This document shows positions 1-9,218 of a DNA stretch of 64,000 bases, one piece after another; the stretch's first letter is position 1; every line of letters begins with the position of its first letter. A program made the position numbers and the translations under genes. The DNA is from Acinetobacter sp. N54.MGS-139 (GTDB taxonomy: Bacteria > Pseudomonadota > Gammaproteobacteria > Burkholderiales > Burkholderiaceae_F), in assembly GCA_000980495.1 (NCBI GenBank), contig LARN01000007.1, positions 1 through 64,000 of the forward strand, read 5' to 3'. The notes under the pieces are model-generated. The model ran no database searches, had not been told where the DNA came from, and worked only from the letters and a program-made list of their open reading frames with translations.

Positions 1-19
1 TACATGACGGAGGTTTATG

Positions 20-232
20 ATGCCGAGGAATAAGTCCATCACCTCTATCGACAACCGGATCAAGAAGGTTCAAGAGGATCTGTTCAAGACGAAGGCTAGA
101 CTCGACAAACTGACCGCTGAGCTTCGAGGGCTTGAGCGTGAGAAGAAATTTCGTCAGGCAGACGCCATTCTTCAAGCGCTATCTAAAAGTGGCAAATCCC
201 TCGATGATGTGCTGACATTTTTGGGGCGTTAA
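20..232 (+). CDS. Small coiled-coil protein, DUF4315-like
   Basis: A 70-residue basic protein. Residues about 8-45 form a predicted coiled coil rich in Lys, Glu and Leu, and the C-terminus ends in a short segment with the residues SLDDVLTFLGR. This layout, a helix pair followed by a short hydrophobic C-terminal helix, recalls the DUF4315 proteins found in conjugative elements of gut bacteria. The resemblance is from memory and not a search result. Two ATGs overlap at 17 and 20. GGAGG at 9-13 is only 3 nt from the first but 6 nt from the second, so 20 is preferred. No function can be assigned. It may be the last gene of a mobile element lying to the left. Confidence 0.55.
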   Translation: MPRNKSITSIDNRIKKVQEDLFKTKARLDKLTAELRGLEREKKFRQADAILQALSKSGKSLDDVLTFLGR

Positions 233-284
233 CGAGCTTCTTGGCGTCGAGAGTAGGAAACCGCTGGAAATTCACGATAATAAA

Positions 285-366
285 CTCCGGTGCTCGTTAA
301 GAGGACCGGAGCTGCACCGACTCTGTCGGTGCTTAGGCATGCCCTTATATAAAGAATTTAGGGCAT
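285..366 (+). ncRNA. Three tandem stem-loops, possible structured RNA
   Basis: Three perfect stems follow one another. CTCCGGT (285-291) pairs with ACCGGAG (305-311). GCACCGAC (314-321) pairs with GTCGGTGC (325-332) over a TCT loop. ATGCCCT (339-345) pairs with AGGGCAT (360-366). No T-run follows, so this is not a classic intrinsic terminator. It could be the 3' end of a transcript from the small gene to the left, or an independent small RNA. The middle stem resembles the terminal stem of some Cas9 tracrRNAs, but no Cas gene or repeat is visible here. Confidence 0.4.
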
Positions 367-466
367 AAGACATTTACCTAAAAACAAACTAAAAATTGCA
401 TCATCTAGGAACTTTCCTCTATATCTAAAAACAGTATTTCATCTTTCAAGTCCGCTAAATACCCGT

Positions 467-475
467 TGATATAAT
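467..475 (+). promoter_or_regulatory. Extended -10 promoter for carA
   Basis: TG-A-TATAAT is a perfect extended -10 element. No good -35 hexamer lies at 16-18 bp, as expected for extended -10 promoters. The predicted start is near 482, about 88 nt before the carA start codon. Confidence 0.5.
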
Positions 476-482
476 CAATTTC

Positions 483-518
483 GCTCGGTCTCAAACTCAA
501 CTTGAGTCGAGCTTTTTT
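483..518 (+). terminator. Hairpin with T6, terminator or carA leader attenuator
   Basis: GCTCG (483-487) pairs with CGAGC (508-512) and CTCAA (490-494) with TTGAG (502-506), followed by six T (513-518). It could end transcripts coming from the left. It also begins at the start predicted from the TATAAT at 470-475, which would make it a leader attenuator for carA. Confidence 0.6.
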
Positions 519-569
519 CTAACTGCGATCGGGACCGAAACGGCGTCTCGATGGCGATACGGAGTCATA

Positions 570-1760
570 GTGCATAATCATCTAATTAATGACGCCCGAC
601 CTGAAGCAGCATTAGTGCTTGCGGACGGAGCTGTTTTTAAAGGCCGGTCTATCGGCGTTTCCGGCATGTCCGTGGGCGAAGTCGTTTTTAATACGGCAAT
701 GACGGGCTATCAAGAGATCCTCACGGATCCTTCCTATACAGGACAAATCGTTACTCTTACCTATCCTCACATCGGCAATGTCGGCGTAAACCAAGACGAT
801 GTGGAATCCTCTGATGTTCATGTGGCAGGCCTCGTTATCCGCAGCGAGTCTCCCGTGGTCTCCAATTGGCGAGGCCAGCGAAGCTTGACGGAATATCTCA
901 AACAAAACGGTATCGTTGCCTTGGCTGAAGTGGATACGCGACGCCTGACACGCATTCTGCGTACGACCGGCGCACAGACAGCCTGCATCGTGGCAGCCGC
1001 CGAAGGCAAACTCACAGATCATGAAATCGCGGTCGCCGCTAAAACAGCTGCCGAGGCACCTCGCATGGTCGGTCAGGAACTGGCATCTAAAGTCAGCACG
1101 ACATATCGCTACGAATGGGGCGAAGGCACTTGGCGCATGGACAACGGCCTCGGCCGTCCCGGATCCTACCAGCCTGAAGACTATCCCTACAGCGTCGTCG
1201 CTTGGGACTTCGGCGTAAAAGAAAACATCCTTCGCTTAATGGCCGACCGCGGCATTCACGTTCATGTGGTGCCTGCACGAACGACGTTTGAAGAAGCCAT
1301 GGCGCTTCATCCGGACGGCATCTTCCTGTCCAATGGTCCGGGAGACCCCGAGCCCTGCGACTTCGCCATTGAAGTAGCCAAAAAAGCGATCGAAGCCAAG
1401 ATTCCTCTGTTTGGTATCTGCTTGGGTCATCAGATCCTCGGTTTGGCTGTCGGCGGAAAGACCCTCAAGATGAAGTTCGGTCATCACGGCGCCAACCACC
1501 CGGTGGTGGATTTGGCAACGAAGCGTGTTTACATCACAAGCCAGAACCATGGCTTTATGGTCGATGAAGCAAGCCTTCCTGAGAATGTTCAGGTCACGCA
1601 TAAATCTTTGTTTGACGGTTCTCTCCAGGGCTTTGAATTGAAAGATGCTCCGGTCTTCTGCTTCCAGGGACATCCTGAAGCAAGCCCCGGTCCGCACGAC
1701 ATCCAGCCGCTGTTTGACCGTTTCGTTGCCAATATTCAGAAGTACAAAGAGTCTTTATGA
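570..1760 (+). CDS. carA: Carbamoyl-phosphate synthase small subunit
   Basis: Glutaminase subunit that releases ammonia from glutamine for CarB, feeding pyrimidine and arginine synthesis in the cytoplasm. The 396 residues are normal for the family. The N-terminal CPSase small-chain domain (about residues 12-150) is followed by a class I glutamine amidotransferase domain. Its nucleophile is Cys284 in FGICLGHQ, and the His368/Glu370 dyad lies in GHPEA. The start is GTG at 570, with GGAG at 561-564. The nearby ATG at 551 is out of frame. The stop overlaps the ATG of gmhA (ATGA), so the two are translationally coupled. An extended -10 promoter and a T-run hairpin lie upstream. Confidence 0.97.
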   Translation: MHNHLINDARPEAALVLADGAVFKGRSIGVSGMSVGEVVFNTAMTGYQEILTDPSYTGQIVTLTYPHIGNVGVNQDDVESSDVHVAGLVIRSESPVVSNWRGQRSLTEYLKQNGIVALAEVDTRRLTRILRTTGAQTACIVAAAEGKLTDHEIAVAAKTAAEAPRMVGQELASKVSTTYRYEWGEGTWRMDNGLGRPGSYQPEDYPYSVVAWDFGVKENILRLMADRGIHVHVVPARTTFEEAMALHPDGIFLSNGPGDPEPCDFAIEVAKKAIEAKIPLFGICLGHQILGLAVGGKTLKMKFGHHGANHPVVDLATKRVYITSQNHGFMVDEASLPENVQVTHKSLFDGSLQGFELKDAPVFCFQGHPEASPGPHDIQPLFDRFVANIQKYKESL

Positions 1761-2359
1761 CAGATAAAGTTCAGACAGTCAGAGCAGCGCTCCAAGAAGC
1801 CCGCAGCGGTTTAGACAACCTGCTTTCCAACGAGGAAATGCTCCGCAAGGTCGTCGAAGCGGCTGACCTCATGGTCGCCTCTATGAAGCAGAACGGCAAA
1901 GTTATGTCCTGCGGCAACGGCGGCTCTTTATGCGACGCGATGCACTTTGCCGAAGAACTCTCCGGCCGCTTCAGACAAGACCGTCCTGCCTACGCGGCAA
2001 TGTCGCTGGCAGATCCCTCTCATATGTCGTGCGTGGCAAACGATTACGGCTATGAATACGTTTTCTCCCGCTTTGTTGAAGGAGTGGGTAGAGAAGGGGA
2101 CGTCTTGCTTGGTATTACGACAAGCGGCACCAGCAAGAACATCGTCAAAGCAGCTCAGGCGGCAAAAGCGAAAGGAATCAAAGTTGTTGCTCTCACCGGC
2201 AAACCGAATACTCCGATTTGCGAACTTGCAGATGTGGCCATCGTTACGCCTGCCGGTCGTTTTGCCGACCGTGTGCAGGAACTGCACATCAAGGTGATCC
2301 ACATCCTCATCGAGTTGATCGAAGCCGGTATGGCTGAACCCAATCCATTCAAGGAATAA
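1757..2359 (+). CDS. gmhA: Phosphoheptose isomerase
   Basis: Converts sedoheptulose 7-phosphate to heptose 7-phosphate for the LPS inner core. The 200-residue SIS-domain protein follows the enterobacterial GmhA sequence closely, with CGNGGS, the active-site stretch [10 protein letters not shown] (catalytic His and Glu), [18 protein letters not shown], and the C-terminal [13 protein letters not shown] with the catalytic Gln and His. It overlaps carA by 4 nt and ends 6 nt before carB, so it sits inside the carAB operon. That position is unusual, since carA and carB are normally adjacent. It may couple LPS precursor supply to the pyrimidine operon, or may simply be a coupled insertion. Confidence 0.93.
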   Translation: MTDKVQTVRAALQEARSGLDNLLSNEEMLRKVVEAADLMVASMKQNGKVMSCGNGGSLCDAMHFAEELSGRFRQDRPAYAAMSLADPSHMSCVANDYGYEYVFSRFVEGVGREGDVLLGITTSGTSKNIVKAAQAAKAKGIKVVALTGKPNTPICELADVAIVTPAGRFADRVQELHIKVIHILIELIEAGMAEPNPFKE

Positions 2360-2365
2360 GAAATC

Positions 2366-5300
2366 ATGCCTAAGCGCACTGACATTAAATCGGTTCTGAT
2401 CATCGGAGCCGGTCCGATTGTCATCGGACAAGCCTGTGAGTTCGATTACTCCGGTGCACAGGCCTGTAAAGCTCTCCGCGAGGAAGGCTATAAGGTTATT
2501 TTGGTCAACAGCAATCCGGCGACCATCATGACCGACCCGCAGACAGCGGATGTAACGTACATTGAACCGATCACTAAAGAAGTGGTCGAACGCATCATTG
2601 CAAAAGAAAGACCGGATGCCATTCTCCCGACCATGGGCGGTCAGACAGCACTGAACTGCGCCATGGAACTTGCTAAGAGCGACGTGCTCGAAAAATACAA
2701 TATCGAGCTGATCGGCGCTTCTCCCGAAGCGATCGAAAAAGCCGAAGATCGTCTCAAATTCAAAGAAGCAATGGACAAGATCGGACTGAGCAGCGCTCGC
2801 TCCGGCATTGCATATTCTTTAGACGACGCTTTAAAGGTCCAGGCTAAGATCGGCTTCCCGGCCATTATTCGTCCGAGTTTCACGCTCGGCGGCTCCGGTG
2901 GCGGTATTGCGTACAACATGGAAGAATTCATCCAGATTTGTACCCGCGGCCTCGAACTCTCTCCGACACACGAACTCTTGATTGAGGAGTCCTTGCTCGG
3001 CTGGAAAGAATACGAAATGGAAGTTGTCCGCGACAGCAAGGACAACTGCATCATCGTCTGCTCCATCGAAAACTTCGACCCGATGGGCGTCCACACCGGA
3101 GACTCCATCACCGTGGCGCCGGCTCAGACGCTGACTGATAAGGAATATCAGATCATGCGTGATGCCTCCATCGCAATTCTGCGTGAGATCGGTGTCGACA
3201 CCGGCGGATCCAACGTTCAGTTCGCAGTGAACCCGAAAGACGGACGTCTGGTCGTTATTGAAATGAACCCGCGTGTTTCCCGCTCTTCCGCTCTTGCCTC
3301 TAAAGCTACCGGCTTCCCGATAGCCAAAGTGGCGGCCAAGCTGGCTGTGGGCTACACGCTCGACGAACTTAAGAACGAAATCACGGGCGGCCGTACTCCG
3401 GCCTCCTTCGAACCGACCATCGACTACGTTGTCGTGAAGACACCGCGCTTTGCTTTTGAGAAATTCCCGAAAGCCGATAAGCGTCTGACGACTCAGATGA
3501 AATCCGTCGGTGAAGTGATGGCCATCGGCCGCACTTTCCAGGAAGCTCTTCAGAAAGCCCTTCGCGGTCTGGAAACCGGTAAAGACGGCTTAAATGAAAT
3601 CTCTACCGATCGCGCCACGATTCACCACGAAATCAGCGAACCGGGCCCCGATCGTCTTTGGTACCTGGCGGATGCGTTCCGTTTGGGCTACAGCGTCAAA
3701 GAAGCTCATCGTGCTACCAAGATTGATCCTTGGTTCCTCGTTCAAGTCAAAGAACTCGTTGATATTGAAAACCGCCTCAAAGAGTACAGCCTGCCCGAGC
3801 TCTCTAAGGAAGAAATGCTTTTCCTCAAAGAGAAAGGCTTCTCCGATCGCCGTCTGGCTAAGCTTCTGAAGGTCAAAGAAGATCAGGTTCGAGCCCGTCG
3901 TCATGAACTCGGAATTCGCCCGGTTTACAAGCGCGTGGATACCTGTGCAGGGGAGTTCCCGACAGATACGGCTTACATGTATTCGACCTACGAGGAAGAA
4001 TCCGAAGTCAATCCTTCCGATCGCCGCAAGATCATGATCTTGGGCGGCGGTCCGAACCGTATCGGTCAGGGTATCGAGTTTGATTACTGCTGCGTCCATG
4101 CTTCTATGGCGCTGCGCGAAGACGGTTACGAAACCATCATGGTTAACTGCAACCCGGAAACGGTTTCAACCGACTACGACACCAGCGACAGACTGTATTT
4201 CGAACCGGTGACACTCGAAGACGTGCTCGAAATCATCGATGTCGAAAAACCCGAAGGCGTTATCGTTCAGTACGGCGGTCAAACCCCGCTCAAACTCGCT
4301 CGTGCTTTGGAGGCCAACGGTGTCAACATCATCGGTACGACGCCTGACTCTATCGACGCAGCTGAAGACCGTGAACGCTTCCAGCATCTGCTGCAGAACC
4401 TGGGTCTTCATCAGCCGCCCAACAGAACTGCTCGTACCGAAGAAGAGGCCATTCGTTTGGCTGACGAAATCGGCTATCCGCTGGTGGTTCGTCCGAGCTA
4501 TGTGCTCGGCGGCCGCGCCATGGATATCGTGCACGACAGAAGCGAACTCGAACGCTACATGCGCGAAGCCATCAAGGTTTCCTTCGATTCTCCGGTACTT
4601 TTGGACCGCTTCCTGGATGACGCCGTAGAAATGGACGTCGATGCCGTCTCCGACGGCAAAGAAGTCAGAATCGGCGGCGTGATGCAGCACATCGAACAGG
4701 CCGGTGTCCACTCCGGTGACTCTGCATGCTCGATTCCTCCGTACTCGCTGGATCCGGCCTTGGTCGAAGAAGTTAAGCGCCAGACCCGCGAAATGGCTCG
4801 TGCTTTAAACGTCGTCGGTCTGATGAATGTTCAGTTCGCGATTCAGCACGCATTCTCCGATCATCCGGAAATCTTCGTGCTCGAAGTCAATCCGCGTGCT
4901 TCCAGAACCGTTCCGTTTGTTTCTAAGTCCACCGGACAGCAGCTCGCGAAGATTGCCGCCCGCTGCATGGTCGGCCAGAGCCTGGAAGATCAGAAGCAGC
5001 CGGTTGAAGTGGATCTCGATCACTACAGCGTTAAGGAAGCTGTTTTCCCGTTTGCTAAGTTCTTGGGCGTTGACCCGGTGCTCGGACCGGAAATGCGTTC
5101 CACCGGCGAGGTCATGGGTGCCGGCCGCAGCTTCGGCGAAGCTCTGTTTAAGAGCCAGTTAGGTGCGGACTCAGCGATTCCGAAGTCCGGCCGCGTCTTC
5201 ATTTCCGTTAAGGAAGAAGACAAGCCTCGTCTGCCGCAGCTCGCTAAGAACTTCACGGAAGCAGGCTATCAGCTCGTGGCGACACGCGGTACCGCTAAAG

Positions 5301-5590
5301 TCATTCGCGAAGCGGGCTACAGATGCGATGTGGTGAACAAGGTTTCCGAAGGCCGTCCGAACATTGTGGACGAACTGAAGAACGGCAACATCCAGCTGGT
5401 GATCGCCGTCGCTGCCGAAAGCCGTTCCGAAATTGCCGATGCTTCTGCGATCCGTATCGCTTCTTTGGCCAACCATGTGACCTTCTACACTGCGATGGCA
5501 AACGCTTTGGCGGTGATCGAAGGCATTCGCCACATGAAGGACACGGAAGTTTATGCACAGCAAGAACTGCATAAACATCTTCAGCATTGA
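2366..5590 (+). CDS. carB: Carbamoyl-phosphate synthase large subunit
   Basis: Makes carbamoyl phosphate from bicarbonate, ammonia supplied by CarA, and two ATP. The 1074 residues are full length. There are two homologous halves, each with a Rossmann-like pre-ATP-grasp region ([11 protein letters not shown] near the N-terminus, [17 protein letters not shown] near residue 555) and an ATP-grasp domain (signatures [12 protein letters not shown] and [12 protein letters not shown]). A C-terminal MGS-like allosteric domain occupies about residues 935-1074. AAGGAATAAG precedes the ATG. Its product is used by the argF just downstream and by aspartate carbamoyltransferase encoded elsewhere. Confidence 0.98.
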   Translation: MPKRTDIKSVLIIGAGPIVIGQACEFDYSGAQACKALREEGYKVILVNSNPATIMTDPQTADVTYIEPITKEVVERIIAKERPDAILPTMGGQTALNCAMELAKSDVLEKYNIELIGASPEAIEKAEDRLKFKEAMDKIGLSSARSGIAYSLDDALKVQAKIGFPAIIRPSFTLGGSGGGIAYNMEEFIQICTRGLELSPTHELLIEESLLGWKEYEMEVVRDSKDNCIIVCSIENFDPMGVHTGDSITVAPAQTLTDKEYQIMRDASIAILREIGVDTGGSNVQFAVNPKDGRLVVIEMNPRVSRSSALASKATGFPIAKVAAKLAVGYTLDELKNEITGGRTPASFEPTIDYVVVKTPRFAFEKFPKADKRLTTQMKSVGEVMAIGRTFQEALQKALRGLETGKDGLNEISTDRATIHHEISEPGPDRLWYLADAFRLGYSVKEAHRATKIDPWFLVQVKELVDIENRLKEYSLPELSKEEMLFLKEKGFSDRRLAKLLKVKEDQVRARRHELGIRPVYKRVDTCAGEFPTDTAYMYSTYEEESEVNPSDRRKIMILGGGPNRIGQGIEFDYCCVHASMALREDGYETIMVNCNPETVSTDYDTSDRLYFEPVTLEDVLEIIDVEKPEGVIVQYGGQTPLKLARALEANGVNIIGTTPDSIDAAEDRERFQHLLQNLGLHQPPNRTARTEEEAIRLADEIGYPLVVRPSYVLGGRAMDIVHDRSELERYMREAIKVSFDSPVLLDRFLDDAVEMDVDAVSDGKEVRIGGVMQHIEQAGVHSGDSACSIPPYSLDPALVEEVKRQTREMARALNVVGLMNVQFAIQHAFSDHPEIFVLEVNPRASRTVPFVSKSTGQQLAKIAARCMVGQSLEDQKQPVEVDLDHYSVKEAVFPFAKFLGVDPVLGPEMRSTGEVMGAGRSFGEALFKSQLGADSAIPKSGRVFISVKEEDKPRLPQLAKNFTEAGYQLVATRGTAKVIREAGYRCDVVNKVSEGRPNIVDELKNGNIQLVIAVAAESRSEIADASAIRIASLANHVTFYTAMANALAVIEGIRHMKDTEVYAQQELHKHLQH

Positions 5591-5604
5591 TTTCATTCGT
5601 ATGA

Positions 5605-5629
5605 GCGCCCTCTTAATTCAAGAGGGCGC
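5605..5629 (+). other. Intra-operon hairpin between carB and argF
   Basis: A perfect 10-bp inverted repeat, GCGCCCTCTT (5605-5614) and AAGAGGGCGC (5620-5629), with a 5-nt loop. No T-run follows. It is probably an mRNA stabiliser or a leaky terminator between carB and argF rather than a full stop. Confidence 0.6.
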
Positions 5630-5647
5630 AGTTAACCGGGAGACAAT

Positions 5648-6652
5648 ATGCCCATTAATTTGAAAAACCGTTCCTTACTGAGTCTTGTCAACCATACACC
5701 TGACGAGATTGATTACTTGGTGTCATTGGCTGAAGACCTGAAGAAGGCCAAAAGAGCTGGTACGGAACGTCCGCTGCTTTGCGGAAAGAGCATCGCTCTG
5801 ATTTTCGAAAAAACTTCTACCCGTACTCGTTCTGCTTTTGAAGTAGCGGCCTATGATCAGGGCGCCAACACGACTTTCTTTGACCCGTCCGTCTCCCAGA
5901 TCGGTCATAAAGAAAGCATCAAGGATTCCGCCCGCGTCTTAGGTTCTATGTATGACGGCATCGAGTTCCGCGGCTTTAAGCAGGAAACCGTTGAAGAGCT
6001 GGCAGAATACGCCGGTGTCCCGGTCTTTAACGGCCTGACAGATGAATGGCACCCAACTCAGATGCTCTGCGATCTGCTCACCATGAAGGAAGCCAGCGGC
6101 AAACGCTGGAAAGACATCTCCTATGCCTATGTCGGAGACGCTCGCTTCAATACCGGCAACTCCCTGCTGCTCGTCGGTGCGAAGATGGGTATGGATGTTC
6201 GTATCGGTGCCCCGAAGGAATACTGGCCCTCTCAGGAACTCATCGATATGTGCCGTGAATTCGCTAAGGCTTCCGGCGCTAAGATCACGATTACCGATGA
6301 CCCGGAAGCCGCGGTCAAAGGCGTTGATTTCATCCATACAGATATTTGGGTCTCGATGGGCGAGCCCAAAGAAGTTTGGGACGAACGTATCGCTGCGCTT
6401 CTTCCATATCAGGTCAACAAGAAACTCATGGAAGCTTCCGGCAATCCCGACGTGAAGTTCATGCACTGTCTGCCCGCTTATCACAACATGGAAACTAAGG
6501 TCGGTGAAGCCGTCATCAAAGCGCATCCCGAACTCGCGGGCGGTGTGGAGGTGACAGAAGAAGTATTTGAATCTCCGGCTTCCATTGTGTTCCAGCAGGC
6601 CGGGAACCGTCTCCACACGATCAAGGCTGTGTTGGTCTCTTCTCTGGCTTAA
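5648..6652 (+). CDS. argF: Ornithine carbamoyltransferase
   Basis: Transfers the carbamoyl group to ornithine to give citrulline in arginine synthesis. The 334 residues carry the carbamoyl-phosphate site STRTR (about 56-60), HPTQ (about 138-141) and the ornithine-binding HCLPA near residue 276. The sequence is of the longer E. coli ArgF/ArcB-like type. No arginine deiminase or carbamate kinase gene is nearby, and the gene sits directly after carB, so an anabolic role is inferred. GGGAG lies just before the ATG. A catabolic ArcB function cannot be excluded from sequence alone. Confidence 0.92.
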   Translation: MPINLKNRSLLSLVNHTPDEIDYLVSLAEDLKKAKRAGTERPLLCGKSIALIFEKTSTRTRSAFEVAAYDQGANTTFFDPSVSQIGHKESIKDSARVLGSMYDGIEFRGFKQETVEELAEYAGVPVFNGLTDEWHPTQMLCDLLTMKEASGKRWKDISYAYVGDARFNTGNSLLLVGAKMGMDVRIGAPKEYWPSQELIDMCREFAKASGAKITITDDPEAAVKGVDFIHTDIWVSMGEPKEVWDERIAALLPYQVNKKLMEASGNPDVKFMHCLPAYHNMETKVGEAVIKAHPELAGGVEVTEEVFESPASIVFQQAGNRLHTIKAVLVSSLA

Positions 6653-6728
6653 TCATCGGAAGAGTTTCCTTACACCAAAAAGCGGGACACACGACCCGCA
6701 TCAGGAGCAAGGAAGAAATCCTCCAAAC

Positions 6729-6787
6729 TGAATGCGCTATGATTAGCGCATTCATTCATAAACAGGCGGTCCACGACCGCCTTTAGA
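6729..6787 (+). terminator. Two hairpins after argF, second is a terminator
   Basis: A 10-bp stem, TGAATGCGCT (6729-6738) with AGCGCATTCA (6745-6754), is followed by GGCGGTC (6765-6771) and GACCGCC (6775-6781) with a short T-run. The pair separates argF from greA, although greA starts only 11 nt later. Confidence 0.65.
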
Positions 6788-6797
6788 TTTTTAGAAA

Positions 6798-7271
6798 ATG
6801 CCTATACCTATTACCGCCCGCGGGGCAAAGATGTTGAAAGACGAGCTTCAGCGTTTGAAGACGCAGGACAGACCTGCCGTTGTTCAGGCGATTGCCGAAG
6901 CACGTGAAAAGGGAGACCTTTCTGAAAATGCCGAATATGATGCAGCCAGAGAGTCTCAGGCCTTTATTGAAGGTCGAATTTTAGAGCTCGAGAGCAAAAT
7001 TGCTCAGTTCCAGGTGATTGATCCGACAACCCTGCCGGACAACGGGAAGGTTGTGTTCAGCGCGACCGTGACGATTGAAGACGTCGAAACCGGTAATCGC
7101 CAGACCGTTCAGATCGTGGGCAATGACGAAAGCGACACCAAGCTCGGCCGTATTTCCGTTGCCAGCCCGATGGCTCGTGCCTTAATCGGCAAGTCTGAAG
7201 GGGATGAGGTAGAAGTACAGGCCCCGGGGGGCCTGTCTGAATACGAAATTATTTCGGTTCAATACATCTAA
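6798..7271 (+). CDS. greA: Transcription elongation factor GreA
   Basis: Rescues backtracked RNA polymerase by stimulating transcript cleavage through the secondary channel. At 157 residues it is full length. The N-terminal coiled-coil domain has the hallmark [19 protein letters not shown] with the acidic tip Asp and Glu (about residues 35-55). The C-terminal FKBP-like domain contains [17 protein letters not shown]. The ribosome-binding site is weak, but the start fits the family. A gene of this kind follows carB in many betaproteobacteria; here argF lies between them. Confidence 0.97.
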   Translation: MPIPITARGAKMLKDELQRLKTQDRPAVVQAIAEAREKGDLSENAEYDAARESQAFIEGRILELESKIAQFQVIDPTTLPDNGKVVFSATVTIEDVETGNRQTVQIVGNDESDTKLGRISVASPMARALIGKSEGDEVEVQAPGGLSEYEIISVQYI

Positions 7272-7284
7272 TTTGATGCACTGA

Positions 7285-7320
7285 TAAAGGCTTTACTCTT
7301 CGGAGAGGCCTTTATTTTTG
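7285..7320. terminator. Bidirectional terminator between greA and yhbY
   Basis: TAAAGGC (7285-7291) pairs with GCCTTTA (7308-7314), and an inner CTCT/AGAG stem closes a TCGG tetraloop. A T-rich tail follows on the plus strand and a matching A/T tail on the minus strand. It overlaps the end of yhbY and serves two convergent genes. Confidence 0.75.
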
Positions 7321-7832
7321 CTCGCTAAGCGAGAGCCCAGGGTCTTGCCTTTGGCTCCCACTGCTTTTACTTGGCCCTTCGGTGTCTTGCCTTTCTTCAC
7401 GGTTTTAGCCCAGGGAAGGCTCTTAGCTTCCTTGTTCTTGTTCTGAATCATTTCCGTGAGGCGTTTGCGATTATTGCGGGCCTTGGCGCCGGTCTTACGA
7501 GCGGCAGCCGGAGCAGCTTTCTTAACCTTCGGAGCTTCTTCGGTTTCTTCCTTTTCAGGAATCGGACGGAACAAGACCAAAAGCTTGCCGATCTGGGTAA
7601 TCTTGGCGGCGCCGAGTTTGTCGGCCAGTTCTTCAAAAATGGCCGTGCGTTCTTCTCTGTCGTCGCTCGGGACTTTGACTTTGATCAGGCCGTGAGCGGT
7701 TAAGGCGCGGTCCACTTCCTTAATCACGGCTTCTGTAAGACCGTTACCGCCGAGCAGAACCACCGGATCGAGGTGATGTGCTTTTGCCTGAAGTAAGAGG
7801 CGAGCGTTACGATCGAGCACTAATTGTGACAT
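7293..7832 (-). CDS. yhbY: YhbY family CRM-domain RNA-binding protein
   Basis: Ribosome-assembly-associated CRM-domain protein. Residues about 5-97 match the YhbY fold, including the signature VVLLGGNGLTEAVI and LIKVKV. A basic, Lys/Ala-rich tail of about 80 residues follows, making the protein 179 residues against about 97 in E. coli. The reading frame stays open upstream to 7925, but AAGGAG precedes a double ATG (7835 and 7832), and only from there does the product match the family. The second ATG has the better spacing. Only 39 bp separate it from the divergent rlmE, so the two promoters must overlap or lie inside the coding regions. Confidence 0.92.
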   Translation of the reverse strand: MSQLVLDRNARLLLQAKAHHLDPVVLLGGNGLTEAVIKEVDRALTAHGLIKVKVPSDDREERTAIFEELADKLGAAKITQIGKLLVLFRPIPEKEETEEAPKVKKAAPAAARKTGAKARNNRKRLTEMIQNKNKEAKSLPWAKTVKKGKTPKGQVKAVGAKGKTLGSRLASKNKGLSEE

Positions 7833-7871
7833 CATTAACTCCTTATTTGATTTTTTTGAAAGTGTAAGCCT

Positions 7872-8516
7872 ATGCCGGTATCTGAAAAGAAACTTCGCTC
7901 TAATCCTGCTTGGATTAAGCGTCACCTGACCGATCCTTTTGTTAAGAAAAGTGTTCAGGAAGGTTACCGAGCCCGTTCGGTTTACAAGCTCATGGAGATT
8001 GATGATAAAGATAAAATCATCAAACCCGGTATGAGTGTTGTCGATTTAGGCGCTGCGCCCGGATCCTGGACCCAAATTGTTAAAGAGCGTCTGACCGATA
8101 AGGACGGGAAAATCGACGGCAAAGTTATCGCCATGGATATCCTGCCGATGGAGCCGATTGAAGGTGTCCATTTCCTGCAGGGCGACTTCCGAGAGCAGGA
8201 AGTCGCAGACAAGCTAACCGATCTCTTGGAAGGGGAGAAGGTCGACGTCGTTCTCTCCGATATGGCCCCGAACTTGTCCGGTGTTGCCGCGGCCGACGCT
8301 GCCCGCTGCCTGCTCTTGAATGAACTGGCCTTGGATTTCGCTAAAGAGAACCTCAAGAAGAACGGTTCTTTTGTTTGCAAGGTGTTTCAGGGAAGCGGCT
8401 ATTCTCAGTACGTCGAAGCCTGCAAGAAAACCTTCAAGAAGGTTTCCGTGCGAAAGCCCGAGGCCTCCAGAAGTTCTTCGGCAGAAGTGTATATTGTTGC
8501 GCGTGATTTGAAATAA
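7872..8516 (+). CDS. rlmE: 23S rRNA 2'-O-ribose methyltransferase RlmE (FtsJ)
   Basis: Methylates the 2'-OH of a uridine in the 23S rRNA A-loop late in 50S assembly. It has 214 residues. The SAM motif VVDLGAAPGSWTQ is followed by the K-D-K-E catalytic tetrad: Lys39 in SVYKL, Asp in LSDMAPNLSG, Lys in FVCKVFQGSG and Glu in SSSAEVYIVA. It is divergent from yhbY, as in other Burkholderiales. In those genomes ftsH usually follows directly, whereas here ftsH lies 7 kb away. Confidence 0.97.
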   Translation: MPVSEKKLRSNPAWIKRHLTDPFVKKSVQEGYRARSVYKLMEIDDKDKIIKPGMSVVDLGAAPGSWTQIVKERLTDKDGKIDGKVIAMDILPMEPIEGVHFLQGDFREQEVADKLTDLLEGEKVDVVLSDMAPNLSGVAAADAARCLLLNELALDFAKENLKKNGSFVCKVFQGSGYSQYVEACKKTFKKVSVRKPEASRSSSAEVYIVARDLK

Positions 8517-8532
8517 CCGGCTGCAAGAGAAA

Positions 8533-8574
8533 CAGCAGGTTTTCCTTCTGAGAGAAACCCTGCTGAGATTTTTT
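8533..8574 (+). terminator. Intrinsic terminator after rlmE
   Basis: CAGCAGGTTT (8533-8542) pairs with AAACCCTGCTG (8555-8565) with one bulged C, followed by a run of six T (8569-8574). Confidence 0.75.
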
Positions 8575-8613
8575 AACCCCTTGGGAGAGGCTACTTGTCA
8601 AAAGGTTATCGTC

Positions 8614-9177
8614 CTATTTGCGGTAACCGCACTTCGGGCATACGCCGTTCTCATCTAACGCGATACCGCAGAGAGGACAGCGGTCCACAGTTCCTTGAGG
8701 TTTATATTCCTGAGAAGCTGCATTTACACCGCTCGTGAAAGTGATTTTGGCAATGTTGAGTTTGTCTTTCAGCAGATCGTAAGCGATCTTGATCATTCCT
8801 TCCGTGGTGAGCGTTTCCTTTGTAACGACAAGACGGCAATCGGGATAACAGGTAATGAGGTCTGTCTTAACTGGAGCACCCTTCATTCTGTTGGAGGGAG
8901 CTCCGTTTCGAATGCCTTGTGCATCGTAGACGGCAAGGATAGCGGGAAGCAAAGGATCATCCTCTCTAAGAATCAGAGCGTGGTCGAAGTTCTTCAAAAC
9001 TTCCCAAGCAGTCTTTCGAATTTCGTTGCAAGGAAAGACCATATTGACCCCAGGTTCGATCGTGTCTTCAACTTCGATGGTTAAAACACCGGTATGTCCG
9101 TGTAAATACTGGGCTTCTCCTTGAAAATTAAGAAAACGATGTGCGTACTGCAAATCAAAAGACGTGATGCTTCTCAT
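8614..9177 (-). CDS. PTPS/QueD-like protein with C-terminal zinc ribbon
   Basis: 187 residues. The first about 150 follow the 6-pyruvoyl-tetrahydropterin synthase / 6-carboxytetrahydropterin synthase fold, with the zinc histidines seen as AHRF and LHGHTG. The catalytic Cys that normally lies four residues before HGH is replaced by Ala (GEAQYLHGH), so ordinary QueD chemistry is doubtful. The C-terminus adds a CPLC-x9-CPKC zinc ribbon. The start at 9177 is preferred over an in-frame extension to 9240 because AAGGAG lies just before it. It is 41 nt downstream of a Fur-family gene on the same strand, so the pair is probably co-transcribed and metal- or peroxide-regulated. The substrate is unknown. 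Confidence 0.75.
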   Translation of the reverse strand: MRSITSFDLQYAHRFLNFQGEAQYLHGHTGVLTIEVEDTIEPGVNMVFPCNEIRKTAWEVLKNFDHALILREDDPLLPAILAVYDAQGIRNGAPSNRMKGAPVKTDLITCYPDCRLVVTKETLTTEGMIKIAYDLLKDKLNIAKITFTSGVNAASQEYKPQGTVDRCPLCGIALDENGVCPKCGYRK

Positions 9178-9218
9178 ACTTTTCTCCTTAGTGAGGACGG
9201 TATCAATTTCAATTCGGT

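Larger units (their letters stand above)
233..569. other. Intergenic region before carA
   Basis: 337 bases without a convincing ORF. The left half holds three consecutive stem-loops (285-366). The middle, about 367-465, is AT-rich with no recognised element. The right part has an extended -10 promoter (467-475), a hairpin with a T-run (483-518), and the GGAG ribosome-binding site of carA (561-564). Confidence 0.7.

Noticed and set aside
285..332. Cas9 tracrRNA
   Set aside because: Only one stem resembles a tracrRNA end. There is no anti-repeat, CRISPR repeat or cas gene in the window.
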